Source: Aequorivita soesokkakensis (lineage in GTDB: Bacteria > Bacteroidota > Bacteroidia > Flavobacteriales > Flavobacteriaceae). Taken from it: a stretch of DNA of 64,000 bases. The translations under genes and the position numbers were made by a program. The stretch's first letter is position 1, and each line of letters begins with the position of its first letter. The notes under the pieces are model-generated. The model did no database searches, was not told the origin of the DNA, and saw nothing but the letters and a program-made list of their open reading frames with translations. Positions 42,997-51,809 of this stretch are shown one piece after another. The stretch covers positions 124,001 to 188,000 of the forward strand of contig NZ_LXIE01000012.1 in assembly GCF_001641085.1 (NCBI RefSeq). The letters are read 5' to 3'.

Positions 42997-43004
42997 CAAA
43001 TATA
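42997..43004 (-). promoter_or_regulatory. Promoter -7 box of the trp operon
   Basis: TATATTTG on the minus strand, an exact TAnnTTTG match, 11 bases before the trpL ATG. No clear TTTG -33 box at the expected distance. Confidence 0.65.
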
Positions 43005-43145
43005 GAATTTTTTTTGAAGCCAGTTTTCTTTTATTGAAAAATTTAAGATTTCGATTCTGAAATGAAACTTTTTGTCAATAAATAAGTCTATTAATCTTAC
43101 GTTAATGATTTGTTTTAATCGTTTCACTTTCAATATTTTTAGCAA

Positions 43146-43706
43146 ATGAAATTACTGCCAGCTATTCTTTTTGTTTTGATGTTTCAAAGTTGTGCCGAAA
43201 AAAAAACGGATGCAAAAATGACCGAAGCAACTTCTGAAGTTGCGATGAAAGAAAATCTTCAAACCAATGAAGAAAATTTCAATCCAAAAAAAGTTGTTTC
43301 CCTCAATTTTGACGAGCTTCAAAAGAACTATTTTCAAAAGAAAAACGATTCCATTTATGTTATAAATTTTTGGGCCACCTGGTGCAAACCTTGCGTAAAA
43401 GAACTTCCCGCTTTTGAAAAATTAGCTGTGGATTATTCCGATAAAAAAGTAAAAATACTTTTGGTAAGCCTCGATTTTTCTGATATACTTGAAAGCCAAG
43501 TGATTCCGTTTATCAAAAAAAACAACATACAATCTGAAGTTGTTTTGCTGGATGATGCAGATGCAAATAGCTGGATACCGAAAGTTTCGCCGGAATGGAG
43601 CGGTGCCATTCCCGCAACCATCATTTATAACAAAGATAACCGTAAATTTTACGAACAATCCTTTACATTTGAAGAACTTGAAACAGAAATAAAATTATTC
43701 CTCTAA
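43146..43706 (+). CDS. TlpA-like thioredoxin-fold lipoprotein
   Basis: 186 residues; signal MKLLPAILFVLMFQSC with lipobox FQSC. Thioredoxin domain with INFWATWCKPCVKELPAF (CxxC) and cis-Pro-region GAIPATIIYN. Reduces or oxidises thiols in the periplasm, probably at the membrane face. Divergent from the trp operon, 161 bases from trpL. A second redoxin lipoprotein follows 11 bases later. Confidence 0.85.
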   Translation: MKLLPAILFVLMFQSCAEKKTDAKMTEATSEVAMKENLQTNEENFNPKKVVSLNFDELQKNYFQKKNDSIYVINFWATWCKPCVKELPAFEKLAVDYSDKKVKILLVSLDFSDILESQVIPFIKKNNIQSEVVLLDDADANSWIPKVSPEWSGAIPATIIYNKDNRKFYEQSFTFEELETEIKLFL

Positions 43707-43717
43707 ATCTATAAACT

Positions 43718-44413
43718 ATGAAATCAAAAAAAATACTTTACACTTTAGCCTTTGCTGTTATTGCGATAACGGCTTTCGGTAGTTGCAAAAATGAAAAGAA
43801 TCAGAATGCAGAAGATGTTGCAATAAATGAAAATATTGAAGCAAATAACACAAAAACTGTTTCAGAAAATGCAGCGGTTGGTTATAAAATTGGTGACGAA
43901 GCCACAGATTTCAAACTGAAAGACGTAACCGGAAAAATGGTTTCACTTTCAGATTATAAGGATGCCAAAGGTTTTATTGTAATTTTTACCTGCAATACCT
44001 GTCCATTTGCGGTTGCAAGTGAAGAAAGGATAGTTGCCTTGGATAATGAATTTAAACCAAAAGGATATCCAGTAATTGCCATAAACCCCAACAATCCAAT
44101 TGTTCAAGAGGATGATACTTATGAATTAATGCAGGCAAAGGCGAAAGAAGCTGGGTTTACATTTCCGTATTTGTTTGATGATAGCCAAACGGTTTATGCA
44201 AAATATGGGGCTACAAAAACGCCGCACGTTTACCTACTCCAGAAAGAAGATGGAAAAAACATTGTGAAATATATTGGCGCCATTGACGATAATGTGAAAA
44301 ATGCTGCTGCCGTGAAAGATCGGTTTTTAGCGAATGCCGTAAATGAGCTTTTGGAAGGAAAAGAGGTTTCCGTAAAGGAAACCAAAGCTATTGGCTGTTC
44401 CGTTAAGCAATAG
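43718..44413 (+). CDS. Redoxin (AhpC/TSA-type) domain lipoprotein
   Basis: 231 residues. A signal MKSKKILYTLAFAVIAITAFGSC with lipobox FGSC, a short linker and a peroxiredoxin-like domain (about 60-200). The redox motif is IVIFTCNTCPFAVASEER (CNTC), typical of the thioredoxin-family proteins linked with TlpA. A C-terminal Cys lies in TKAIGCSVKQ. Followed by a strong terminator. Confidence 0.82.
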   Translation: MKSKKILYTLAFAVIAITAFGSCKNEKNQNAEDVAINENIEANNTKTVSENAAVGYKIGDEATDFKLKDVTGKMVSLSDYKDAKGFIVIFTCNTCPFAVASEERIVALDNEFKPKGYPVIAINPNNPIVQEDDTYELMQAKAKEAGFTFPYLFDDSQTVYAKYGATKTPHVYLLQKEDGKNIVKYIGAIDDNVKNAAAVKDRFLANAVNELLEGKEVSVKETKAIGCSVKQ

Positions 44414-44436
44414 ATTTCTGAAAATAATTTTTTAAG

Positions 44437-44468
44437 AACCGAAAACGTTTTGTTTTCGGTTTTTTTAA
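44437..44468 (+). terminator. Rho-independent terminator after the redoxin gene
   Basis: AACCGAAAAC (44437-44446), loop GTTTT, GTTTTCGGTT (44452-44461), then T6. Confidence 0.88.
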
Positions 44469-44513
44469 TTTTAAACGTTTGGTATTTATTATTTTTACTG
44501 AAAATTTTTAAAA

Positions 44514-44825
44514 ATGGCAGATTTAACACAACAACAGTGGAGTGAGCAATTGGAAAAGGATGACAATTCGGTAATTCTCGATGTTCGCACCGATGCGGAA
44601 TTTGAGGAAGGCTATATTCCCGGAGCAATACAGATAGATATATACAACGGAGCCGAGTTTCTTCAACGCGCAAAACAATTAGATCCTCAGAAAAACTATT
44701 ATGTGTATTGCCGTTCCGGCGGAAGAAGCGGGCAGGCCTGCATGTTGCTAAATTCCGTAGGCATTAAAAATGCTTACAACCTTAAAGGAGGGATTATGGA
44801 ATGGAAAGGAGAAACAACAAATTAA
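44514..44825 (+). CDS. Cytoplasmic rhodanese-like protein
   Basis: 103 residues, single rhodanese domain without signal. VILDVRTDAEFEEGYIPGAI, active loop YCRSGGRSGQACMLL (CX4R) and LKGGIMEWKG end. Sulfurtransferase or sulfide-binding role. An exported paralog follows 4-10 bases on; both have the same length of domain. Confidence 0.88.
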   Translation: MADLTQQQWSEQLEKDDNSVILDVRTDAEFEEGYIPGAIQIDIYNGAEFLQRAKQLDPQKNYYVYCRSGGRSGQACMLLNSVGIKNAYNLKGGIMEWKGETTN

Positions 44826-44835
44826 AAAAATGATT

Positions 44836-45234
44836 ATGAAAAAAATAGCTATTCTTTTCGGACTTACTTTAACCCTGTTCTTTACGGCCTGTAAAGACAA
44901 AAGTTTCGCACAGGAAATAAAGGTTTTGACGCCAGTTGAATTTAACGATGCAATGACGCAGAATAAGGATGTTCAATTAGTTGATGCCCGAACGCCGGAA
45001 GAATATAAGGAAGGCCATCTTCAAAATGCATTAAATATTGATGTCTTGGAAGCGGATTTCAAAACTAAGGCTGAAAAATTGGATTTGGAAAAACCCGTTT
45101 ATGTTTACTGCCGAAGTGGAAAAAGAAGCGCCAAAGCAGCCTTGATTTTAAAAGACATTGGTTTTAAAGAGATTTATGATATGCAAGGCGGCTATCTTCT
45201 TTGGGAAAGTGAAGGGCTTCAAAATAAAAACTAA
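44836..45234 (+). CDS. Exported rhodanese-like lipoprotein
   Basis: 132 residues from ATG 44836 (MKKIAILFGL; ATG 44830 is an alternative). Lipobox-like FFTAC at the signal end, then a rhodanese domain: LVDARTPEEYKEGHL, active loop YCRSGKRSAKAALIL (CX4R), MQGGYLLW. Periplasmic counterpart of the preceding gene; together they may move sulfane sulfur on both sides of the membrane. Confidence 0.85.
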   Translation: MKKIAILFGLTLTLFFTACKDKSFAQEIKVLTPVEFNDAMTQNKDVQLVDARTPEEYKEGHLQNALNIDVLEADFKTKAEKLDLEKPVYVYCRSGKRSAKAALILKDIGFKEIYDMQGGYLLWESEGLQNKN

Positions 45235-45352
45235 ATTTTCTTCTTAATTTTTTAACGAATTGGAAGTGTTGTAGTTAAACTGACGCTAAAGTCTCTTTTT
45301 TAAAATCTCCATAAGCAAACGCTTCGTACCTTCAAGTAAGAAAACCTTTGTT

Positions 45353-45727
45353 ATGGAAAGTAGAGAAGAAATAGTACGTCAGGAAATGCGAAACCTTATT
45401 GCCGCAAGTTGCCTTTTTGAGAAACGTCCCTCTAAAGAATTCACAGCATTTCATAAAAATTTATTGAATTTTTTCTTCAATTCAATAGATGTAAACATTG
45501 ATTATGAAAACAATTTGATTTCTATTTGGAACTCAAAACCTTTGACGATGGATCCAATAAGGCTTTATGATTTAAACGAAGCAATTTCGGATAGGGTAGG
45601 TTATAACGATTTGGAAGAAACATTAATCGGGTGTCTTGAAGAAGGCCAACTTCAGTATAATTTTTATAAAAAATTGCTTTTTGAATATGGTGATTCCATT
45701 AAAGATGGGGACATGTTGAGTGCTTAA
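45353..45727 (+). CDS. Hypothetical 124-residue protein
   Basis: No family recognised. A soluble acidic-leaning protein with no signal or membrane helix; starts MESREEIVRQEMRNLIA. It ends one base before the convergent DUF3570 gene. Codon use looks like its neighbours and the frame is complete, so it is likely real. A TAnnTTTG box is not clear upstream. Confidence 0.6.
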   Translation: MESREEIVRQEMRNLIAASCLFEKRPSKEFTAFHKNLLNFFFNSIDVNIDYENNLISIWNSKPLTMDPIRLYDLNEAISDRVGYNDLEETLIGCLEEGQLQYNFYKKLLFEYGDSIKDGDMLSA

Positions 45728-45728
45728 A

Positions 45729-46964
45729 TCAATTTTCGATGAATTTGAATCCAGCCGAAATTAAACTGTAATGTAAGCCAGTGTCGCGTTTGTAATAATC
45801 GTATTTTAAATCTACACTTTTCAAACCGAAATCAGCAATATGGAATTTTGCAAAAATATCTGTATAGCTAATTCCAAAGCCGTATTGGTTTGCGGAAAAT
45901 TTAGAAAGGTCAAAGTCAGAAGTATAAAATTCTTCTGTAGAAAGCGCTACATTATAGGGGTAAAAATAATCTGCCGCAGTCTGGTTATAAAAACGATAGC
46001 TTGGATAAAGCGTAAATTTATCTGTAATTTTTATTGGAATTTCAATACTCGCTGTGTGCGAGCTTATTCCCCAATCATCAAAATAGTAACGATAATAGGT
46101 CCTTAAGACGAACATTTCATTTATAAAATAATTCAACCTCCCTCCAATTGCCGTTTTAAAACGTGTGTCGGGCAAGCGTTCAATATCATCAGCCAGTTGA
46201 AAGTTTTCTAGAAACCGATCTGGAAGATCATTAAAATAAACTCTTTGGAAGGGTGTAGAGAGTAAGCCTTGCTGTTGCACTAAATCTAAAGAAAGTGATC
46301 CCTGTAGATTTTTTGAAAGTATTTGCGAAAATCCGAAACCTAGTGAATACGAATTTCGGTTTTTTTTATCCAATCCATTAAAAGAAGAAGATTGGCGCAA
46401 TTCAATTGGGTACAATAATTTCCAAGTATCTAAGTAAACATTTGCGTGCACGCTTAATTCTGTATTTTTTTCATTAAAAAGTTTTGTGTAGTTTCCTCCA
46501 AAGCCAAAGGAGAAATAATCAAACTCTGAAGAAACGGAGACTTTAGCGCTTAAAATATCGTTTCTACTATCGCTACTGTGCGAATAATTAATATTTCCAC
46601 CAAACCACACATCGCTAGAAGATGCTCCCGATGATGCTACAAAAGGGTCGGCTTGGCCGCCGCCATCAAAAGGGTCAATATTACTGGAAGAAGCTGAGGT
46701 GTATGCTGAAACACCTGCGTCAATCGTTAAAACATCGTCGTCATTTAAAGGAATTGCAACTACTATTGTGGGAGTTAAATCAGTAAGTTTTTCTGTGCCA
46801 ATACCACCGCTAACGGCAGCATTTTCACCATCCTGGCTGTAATAACTTGCAAGAAAATCTACTTCGGGGGCTTCAAGCACACGTTTTTTATATGTTGAAA
46901 TTGAATCCTGCGCAAAGATTGTTGCTGAAAAAAATATGATAAATAAACCGAATAAATTCTTCAT
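45729..46964 (-). CDS. DUF3570 outer-membrane protein
   Basis: 411 residues from ATG 46964 (MKNLFGLFIIFFSATIFAQ signal); the reading 27 residues longer runs into the DUF4266 region and is not used. Many amphipathic strands and a final FKFIEN end; DUF3570 proteins are large beta-barrels of unknown substrate. Last of a four-gene set with thioredoxin, ApbE and DUF4266, 7 bases after the DUF4266 stop. Confidence 0.8.
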   Translation of the reverse strand: MKNLFGLFIIFFSATIFAQDSISTYKKRVLEAPEVDFLASYYSQDGENAAVSGGIGTEKLTDLTPTIVVAIPLNDDDVLTIDAGVSAYTSASSSNIDPFDGGGQADPFVASSGASSSDVWFGGNINYSHSSDSRNDILSAKVSVSSEFDYFSFGFGGNYTKLFNEKNTELSVHANVYLDTWKLLYPIELRQSSSFNGLDKKNRNSYSLGFGFSQILSKNLQGSLSLDLVQQQGLLSTPFQRVYFNDLPDRFLENFQLADDIERLPDTRFKTAIGGRLNYFINEMFVLRTYYRYYFDDWGISSHTASIEIPIKITDKFTLYPSYRFYNQTAADYFYPYNVALSTEEFYTSDFDLSKFSANQYGFGISYTDIFAKFHIADFGLKSVDLKYDYYKRDTGLHYSLISAGFKFIEN

Positions 46965-46971
46965 ATAAATA

Positions 46972-47187
46972 TTAATTACAGCCGCAACCACCGCCAGTTT
47001 TACCTCCGTTAGCTCCTGACGCAGCCTCACGATATGCCTGTGCATTTATCTCAAACCTATCAACGGCTTTGTCGCCTAAAACCATATCGGGATCATTGAT
47101 GTTTACTTTTTCATATTCCTTAACAACTGTACAGGAACTAAAAAATCCCAATAAAATTATACTCGAAAGAATTATTATCTTTTTCAT
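46972..47187 (-). CDS. DUF4266 lipoprotein
   Basis: 71 residues. Signal MKKIIILSSIILLGFFSSC with lipobox FSSC, then VKEYEKVNINDPDMVLGDKAVDRFE and the tail AASGANGGKTGGGCGCN with two cysteines near the end. DUF4266 is always found beside DUF3570; the glycine/cysteine tail looks like a site for a cofactor or crosslink. Start ATG overlaps the apbE stop (ATGA). Confidence 0.85.
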   Translation of the reverse strand: MKKIIILSSIILLGFFSSCTVVKEYEKVNINDPDMVLGDKAVDRFEINAQAYREAASGANGGKTGGGCGCN

Positions 47188-48170
47188 TTTTTATTCTGAA
47201 TTTCAATATTTTCGGAAGTGAAAATTTCTCCTTTTTCGTCAATAATAATGCACTCTATTTTTGGGAGTTGGTTTATAAAATCAATCCCGACATCCTTTCC
47301 CATCACAAAAATTGAAGTGGCGAGGGCATCGGCAATTTCAGCTTTTGGTGCAAACACCGTAGCACTTATAATTCCTGTTGCGGGATAGCCAGTTCGGGGG
47401 TCAATTATGTGTGTGTAGCGAATGTCATTAAAAGTAACATATTTTTCATAATTGCCGGAAGTTACTACTGCATTTTCATTTAGTGGGAGTAAAGCAAAAG
47501 CTTTGTTTTTATCCAAGGGGTTTGTGATAGCTACTTTCCAAAATTCTCCGTTGGGTTGTTTTCCCCAAGTATTCATATCGCCCGAAGCATTTATAATTCC
47601 TCCGCTGACACCTTTTTCCATTAAAAGTTTTTTAGCTTTATCTGCTGCATATCCTTTACCAATGCCGCCAAAACCTATTTTCATTCCCTCCAATTTTAGA
47701 AAAACCGTAAAATTTTCAGGATCGAGAACAATGTTTTGATACCCTATTTTTGAAACAGATTGCTTTATTGCTTCTTCAGAAGGCATCTCTGTCATACTGC
47801 CGTCGAACTTCCAGATTTTATCCATGGAGGCAAAACTGATGTCGAAAGCGCCGTCGGTCAATTTTGAAATTTCAATGGAGCGGCCAATTAAGTTGTAAAG
47901 TTCTTCATCAACCTTTACTGGTTTTATGCCGGCATTTCTATTTATTTCTGAAGTCTGCGAAGCAGGATCCCAAGAGGAAATTAGTTTTTCAATACGGGAT
48001 ATTTCACCAATGGCAAGATCAATATATTTGTTTGCTTCTGTGGAATCTTTGGCAACAACCGTAATTTCAAAACGGCTGCCCATCAATTTTAGGGTGCGCT
48101 TAAAAATTTCCTGTGAGAACGTGAAATTCACACAAAGTAGCGCAATTAATAATGAGATTATCTTTTTCAA
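47184..48170 (-). CDS. apbE: ApbE-type FAD:protein FMN transferase
   Basis: 328 residues, start TTG (LKKIISLLIALLCVNFTFSQ, good signal; no ATG nearby). Periplasmic enzyme that attaches FMN to Thr/Ser in target proteins. Motifs: LMGSRFEITVVAKD, ISSWDPASQTSEINRNAG, KIGFGGIGKGYAADKAKK, IINASGDMNTWG, VTSGNYEKY and IIDPRTGYPA. Target not visible: no D(S/T)GAT-type acceptor was noticed in the neighbours, so it may be elsewhere. Confidence 0.88.
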   Translation of the reverse strand: MKKIISLLIALLCVNFTFSQEIFKRTLKLMGSRFEITVVAKDSTEANKYIDLAIGEISRIEKLISSWDPASQTSEINRNAGIKPVKVDEELYNLIGRSIEISKLTDGAFDISFASMDKIWKFDGSMTEMPSEEAIKQSVSKIGYQNIVLDPENFTVFLKLEGMKIGFGGIGKGYAADKAKKLLMEKGVSGGIINASGDMNTWGKQPNGEFWKVAITNPLDKNKAFALLPLNENAVVTSGNYEKYVTFNDIRYTHIIDPRTGYPATGIISATVFAPKAEIADALATSIFVMGKDVGIDFINQLPKIECIIIDEKGEIFTSENIEIQNKK

Positions 48171-48172
48171 AA

Positions 48173-48610
48173 TTATTTTACAAAGGACTCCAGTTTTTCA
48201 ATATATGTAGCAGGGGTGGTCTTTTCATAACCCGCTTCGCCCAAAACCTTGCCGTCTTTATCTAAAACAACTACGAAGGGAAAGTACCCTTGCTTATTAT
48301 ATTTTTCGGCAAGTAGATTATTTTTTTCTTGTTGGTCATCGGTCAGGGTGTTTGCTTTTTTTCGCGGAAAATCTGCCTGAAGCATAACAAAATGTTCTTT
48401 GGCATAGGCTTTAAATTCTTTGGAACTCCATATTTCCCGATCCAGTTTTATGCAGGGCGCGCACCAATCACTTCCTTGGAAGACAAGGACGATAGGGCGG
48501 TTTTTTTCGGAAGAAATTTGTTTTGCGATTTCAAAATCGGTTTGCCATTCTTGGGCGGAAAGTGTGATTGAAAATACAATAGCAACAAATGCTATAATTA
48601 GGTTCTTCAT
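48173..48610 (-). CDS. Exported thioredoxin-family protein (DsbD-C/DUF255-like)
   Basis: 145 residues; signal MKNLIIAFVAIVFSITLSAQ. Thioredoxin fold with VFQGSDWCAPCIKLDREIW (CAPC) and GYFPFVVVLDKDGKVLGE. Opens the four-gene set with apbE 2 bases later. Likely keeps the DUF4266 or other Cys proteins reduced in the periplasm. Confidence 0.84.
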   Translation of the reverse strand: MKNLIIAFVAIVFSITLSAQEWQTDFEIAKQISSEKNRPIVLVFQGSDWCAPCIKLDREIWSSKEFKAYAKEHFVMLQADFPRKKANTLTDDQQEKNNLLAEKYNKQGYFPFVVVLDKDGKVLGEAGYEKTTPATYIEKLESFVK

Positions 48611-48712
48611 AATAATGAGTAAATAATTTTAATAACGTATTATATTCAAAATTAGTGCCGAGATCCCAATTAGCTTCGCAACTTTTTCAAAAATAAATTA
48701 GAGGGTTAAAAA

Positions 48713-49207
48713 TCATCCTTTTGGTTCATCCGCCGAAGGCCCATAGCTGCCCGGCACGGGAATATTTAGCAATCTATAATAAACGCCCAGTTGTGCACGG
48801 TGGTGGGTAACTTGGTTTAGCCCATGCCTAATGGCGCCGTACTTACTCCATTCCATAATTTTTTGGCCGTTCATCCGTATGCTCCAATTGAGTTTTAAGT
48901 CTGCTTCTTTCGCATTTTCCAAAGCTTTCATGCCAGCTTTATACTGTTTTTCCAACTGTTGCAACAAATCTTCTTTACTGCCCATTTTCTCGGGATTATA
49001 GCCATCGGCAAAATCCAAATATTCGGTATTCAATATAACCTGCGGCCAACCGAAAATATCCACAATATGCGTTGTTAAATCCATTAACTTCATACTTTTT
49101 GTATGTGGGGCATAATCGTTTTTGTTCTTTGGAAAGTTATTCAGAAATTTTTTGGTGGTATTGTATTCTTCGGAGAGCTCGTCCTTTAAATTTTTTAGCG
49201 TATCCAT
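48713..49207 (-). CDS. DinB family protein
   Basis: 164-residue four-helix bundle of the DinB/YfiT kind. Metal-ligand histidines are expected from family knowledge; here TTHIVDIFGWPQ, GAIRHGLNQVTHHRAQLGVYYRLL (the HxxxH pattern) support it. Function in Bacteroidetes is unknown, often thiol-dependent or damage-related. Stands alone, divergent to CtlX. Confidence 0.85.
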   Translation of the reverse strand: MDTLKNLKDELSEEYNTTKKFLNNFPKNKNDYAPHTKSMKLMDLTTHIVDIFGWPQVILNTEYLDFADGYNPEKMGSKEDLLQQLEKQYKAGMKALENAKEADLKLNWSIRMNGQKIMEWSKYGAIRHGLNQVTHHRAQLGVYYRLLNIPVPGSYGPSADEPKG

Positions 49208-49288
49208 AATTTTTATTTTAAAAATCCAATTATTCTTTGCACAACTAATTTACCCATTTAAAAGCATTTTTTCAATAGGAAATTCCTT

Positions 49289-49296
49289 TAAATTTG
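49289..49296 (+). promoter_or_regulatory. Promoter -7 box of ctlX
   Basis: TAAATTTG, exact TAnnTTTG, 20 bases before the TTG start. No clear -33 box. Confidence 0.55.
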
Positions 49297-49315
49297 CAGT
49301 CTAAAATCCTTTCAA

Positions 49316-50248
49316 TTGGCAAAACAGATAACAGATACCATCGTAATGATTCGCCCAGTTGCGTTCCGAATGAACGAACAAACGGCGGTCAATAATTTTT
49401 TTCAGGAAGACATAGCCCTTAAAAATGCTGAAATTAACACCAAAGCACAGGAGGAGTTTGATGCTTTTGTTCAGAAACTACGTGCGGTGGGTGTAAATGT
49501 AATTGTTGAAAACGATGATTTAAGAATGGACACGCCAGATTCCATTTTCCCGAATAATTGGATCAGTTTTCATGAAAATGGAGATATTGGTCTTTACCCA
49601 ATGTTTGCTGAAAACCGCCGTCGCGAAAGACGTGAGGAGGTTTTGATCCGTTTGGAAAACGAAGGTTTTATAATTAATAATGTTTATGATTATACTCCCG
49701 CTGAAGACGAGGGAATCTTTTTGGAAGGTACTGGCAGTCTTTTGCTGGACCGTGTAAACCATAAAGCCTATTGCGCGCTTTCTGCTCGCGCTGATGAAGA
49801 ATTGCTGATTGAATTCTGCGAGGATTTTGAATATCTGCCGGTTATTTTCACCGCAAACCAAACCGTGGACGGAAAACGATTGCCCATCTACCATACCAAC
49901 GTAATGATGTGTCTTGCTGAAAAATTCTGTGTAATTTGCTTAGACACAATTGACGATGCTGCGGAAAAGAAAAATGTGGTTCAACATCTTAAAAAAGACG
50001 GAAAGGAAATAATTAAAATATCCGAAGCCCAAATGCACCATTTTGCGGGCAATATGCTTCAGCTACAAGGAAAGGATAAAAAATATTTAGTGATGAGCGC
50101 CGCTGCGCACAAAAGCTTAAACAAAGAACAGATTTCGGCAATTGAAAAGCATTGCGAAATCTTGAGCAGTGACCTTACAACCATAGAAACCTGCGGTGGC
50201 GGAAGCGCTCGCTGCATGATGGCAGAGGTATTTCTTCCAAAGGGATAA
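49316..50248 (+). CDS. ctlX: Citrulline utilization hydrolase CtlX-type (arginine deiminase superfamily)
   Basis: 310 residues, TTG start: the family begins at AKQITDTIVMIRPVAFRMNEQTAVN as here, and no ATG fits. Guanidino-group hydrolase fold; conserved NWISFHENG, GTGSLLLDRVNHKAYCALSARA, YHTNVMMC and the final CGGGSARCM with the nucleophilic Cys. Named for citrulline use in Bacteroidetes; an arginine-type deiminase role is also possible. Confidence 0.85.
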   Translation: MAKQITDTIVMIRPVAFRMNEQTAVNNFFQEDIALKNAEINTKAQEEFDAFVQKLRAVGVNVIVENDDLRMDTPDSIFPNNWISFHENGDIGLYPMFAENRRRERREEVLIRLENEGFIINNVYDYTPAEDEGIFLEGTGSLLLDRVNHKAYCALSARADEELLIEFCEDFEYLPVIFTANQTVDGKRLPIYHTNVMMCLAEKFCVICLDTIDDAAEKKNVVQHLKKDGKEIIKISEAQMHHFAGNMLQLQGKDKKYLVMSAAAHKSLNKEQISAIEKHCEILSSDLTTIETCGGGSARCMMAEVFLPKG

Positions 50249-50250
50249 TT

Positions 50251-51684
50251 TTAAACCAAAACTTCTTTTTTCGTAATATTTTTGATCATTCCGCCAAAAA
50301 TGAAATAGTGGAAGGGTAGCATCAAATACCAATATAATCTTCCCCACAAACCTTTTGGACGGAATGTAGCAGTTTGTATCAATTCATTTTTATCGTTGAT
50401 GCAGAATTCCAGCCAAGCTTCACCCGGCAATTTCATTTCGGCAAAAAGAAGGAGACGTTTGCTTTCCCTATCGGCATAAAGTACGCGCCAAAAATCCAGT
50501 ACATCTCCCGTGTAAATTTGATTGGGGTGTGTTCTACCACGCCGCAGTCCAACCCCACCAACAATTTTGTCCATAAAACCGCGAATTTTCCATAACGAAT
50601 TTCCATAATACCAGCCACGCGTGCCGCCGATGGCCCAAATATTGTCCAACACTTTTTCGGGATTATCTATTTGTAAAACTTTTCTATCTTTTAAACAGCC
50701 GTATTTTGGAACTTGGATATATTCCTTTAAGTTCGAAATTCTACCTGCAACCAATGAATCTTTCCAACTTGAAATCACAAGGTTTTGCTCAATCTTCAAA
50801 AAGGCTTTTTTGATAGCTTCTTCGTAAGAAATGGGTTGAATATTTAAAATTTCCTGTAATTTATTATCCCTAGCAACAACTTCCATTTTCATACTATCCA
50901 CAAGATTTACAGCGAGTTTATAGGAAGTTGAGGTTACGAAATACAACCAATACGATGAAAGCCGTGGCGACATAACCGGAACGGAAATTATCCAAAGTTT
51001 CAAACCACGGATTTTGGAATATTTCAGCAGCATTTCTTTATAAGTCAGTACATCGGGTCCACCAATATCAAATGACTGATCAAAACATTTTTCATTATCC
51101 AAAACCCCATAAAGAAAGGCAATAACATCGCGAATGGCGATGGGCTGGATTTTTGTTTTTAGCCATTTTGGAGCGACCATTATGGGCAGTTTTTCACATA
51201 AATCCCTGATAATTTCAAAAGAAGAACTGCCGCTACCAACAACAATTCCAGCGCGAAGCACGGTTAAATGATAGTTGCCCTTATATAAAATATCTTCTAC
51301 TTTTTTTCGGGATGAAAGATGTTTTGAAAGTTCTTCCTCATTTACAATTCCACTTAAATAGATAACCTGCTTCACAGAAGTTACGGCCATATATTTATTA
51401 AAGTTTTCCGCAGCGCGGGCTTCTATTTTATCAAAATTATTGTCAGACCCGCTCATTGAATGAATTAAATAATAAGCAGCATCAATATCTTTCGGAAAAG
51501 ATTCTGTGTTCACTTCTTCCGCAAAATCAACCTCAAAAACGGTTACCTTTTTAATGGTTTCAGGATCCAGCGGGAGCCTTGTTTTATCACGAACCGCACA
51601 AATTATTTCGTGTCCGTTTTCGAGCAATTCTGGCAGCAATCGCATCCCTATATAACCATTGGCTCCTGTAAGTAGAATCTTCAA
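50251..51684 (-). CDS. NAD(P)-binding SDR-like protein with DUF2867 domain
   Basis: 477 residues from TTG 51684, where the family starts at KILLTGANGYIGMRLLPELL; the in-frame TTG at 51726 is an alternative. Rossmann fold (about 1-300, with GANGYIGMR and IYLSGIVNEEE), then DUF2867 (about 330-470; GRTHPNQIYTGDVLDFWRVLY and LPGEAWLEFCI). Substrate unknown. Convergent with ctlX, 2 bases apart. Confidence 0.75.
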   Translation of the reverse strand: MKILLTGANGYIGMRLLPELLENGHEIICAVRDKTRLPLDPETIKKVTVFEVDFAEEVNTESFPKDIDAAYYLIHSMSGSDNNFDKIEARAAENFNKYMAVTSVKQVIYLSGIVNEEELSKHLSSRKKVEDILYKGNYHLTVLRAGIVVGSGSSSFEIIRDLCEKLPIMVAPKWLKTKIQPIAIRDVIAFLYGVLDNEKCFDQSFDIGGPDVLTYKEMLLKYSKIRGLKLWIISVPVMSPRLSSYWLYFVTSTSYKLAVNLVDSMKMEVVARDNKLQEILNIQPISYEEAIKKAFLKIEQNLVISSWKDSLVAGRISNLKEYIQVPKYGCLKDRKVLQIDNPEKVLDNIWAIGGTRGWYYGNSLWKIRGFMDKIVGGVGLRRGRTHPNQIYTGDVLDFWRVLYADRESKRLLLFAEMKLPGEAWLEFCINDKNELIQTATFRPKGLWGRLYWYLMLPFHYFIFGGMIKNITKKEVLV

Positions 51685-51809
51685 TTGAAAAGTTTTGTTT
51701 AAAGATAATTTATAATTATTAAACAACAGTTAAAAACCCGTTAAGTTATAGCTGTCTTTATTTTTCAAAACGGTATCTTTAATACCTCAACCAATCAAAT
51801 CTAAGGGTC

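Noticed and set aside
46965-47045. 27-residue extension of the DUF3570 protein
   Set aside because: It runs inside the DUF4266 gene and precedes a complete signal peptide that starts at ATG 46964.
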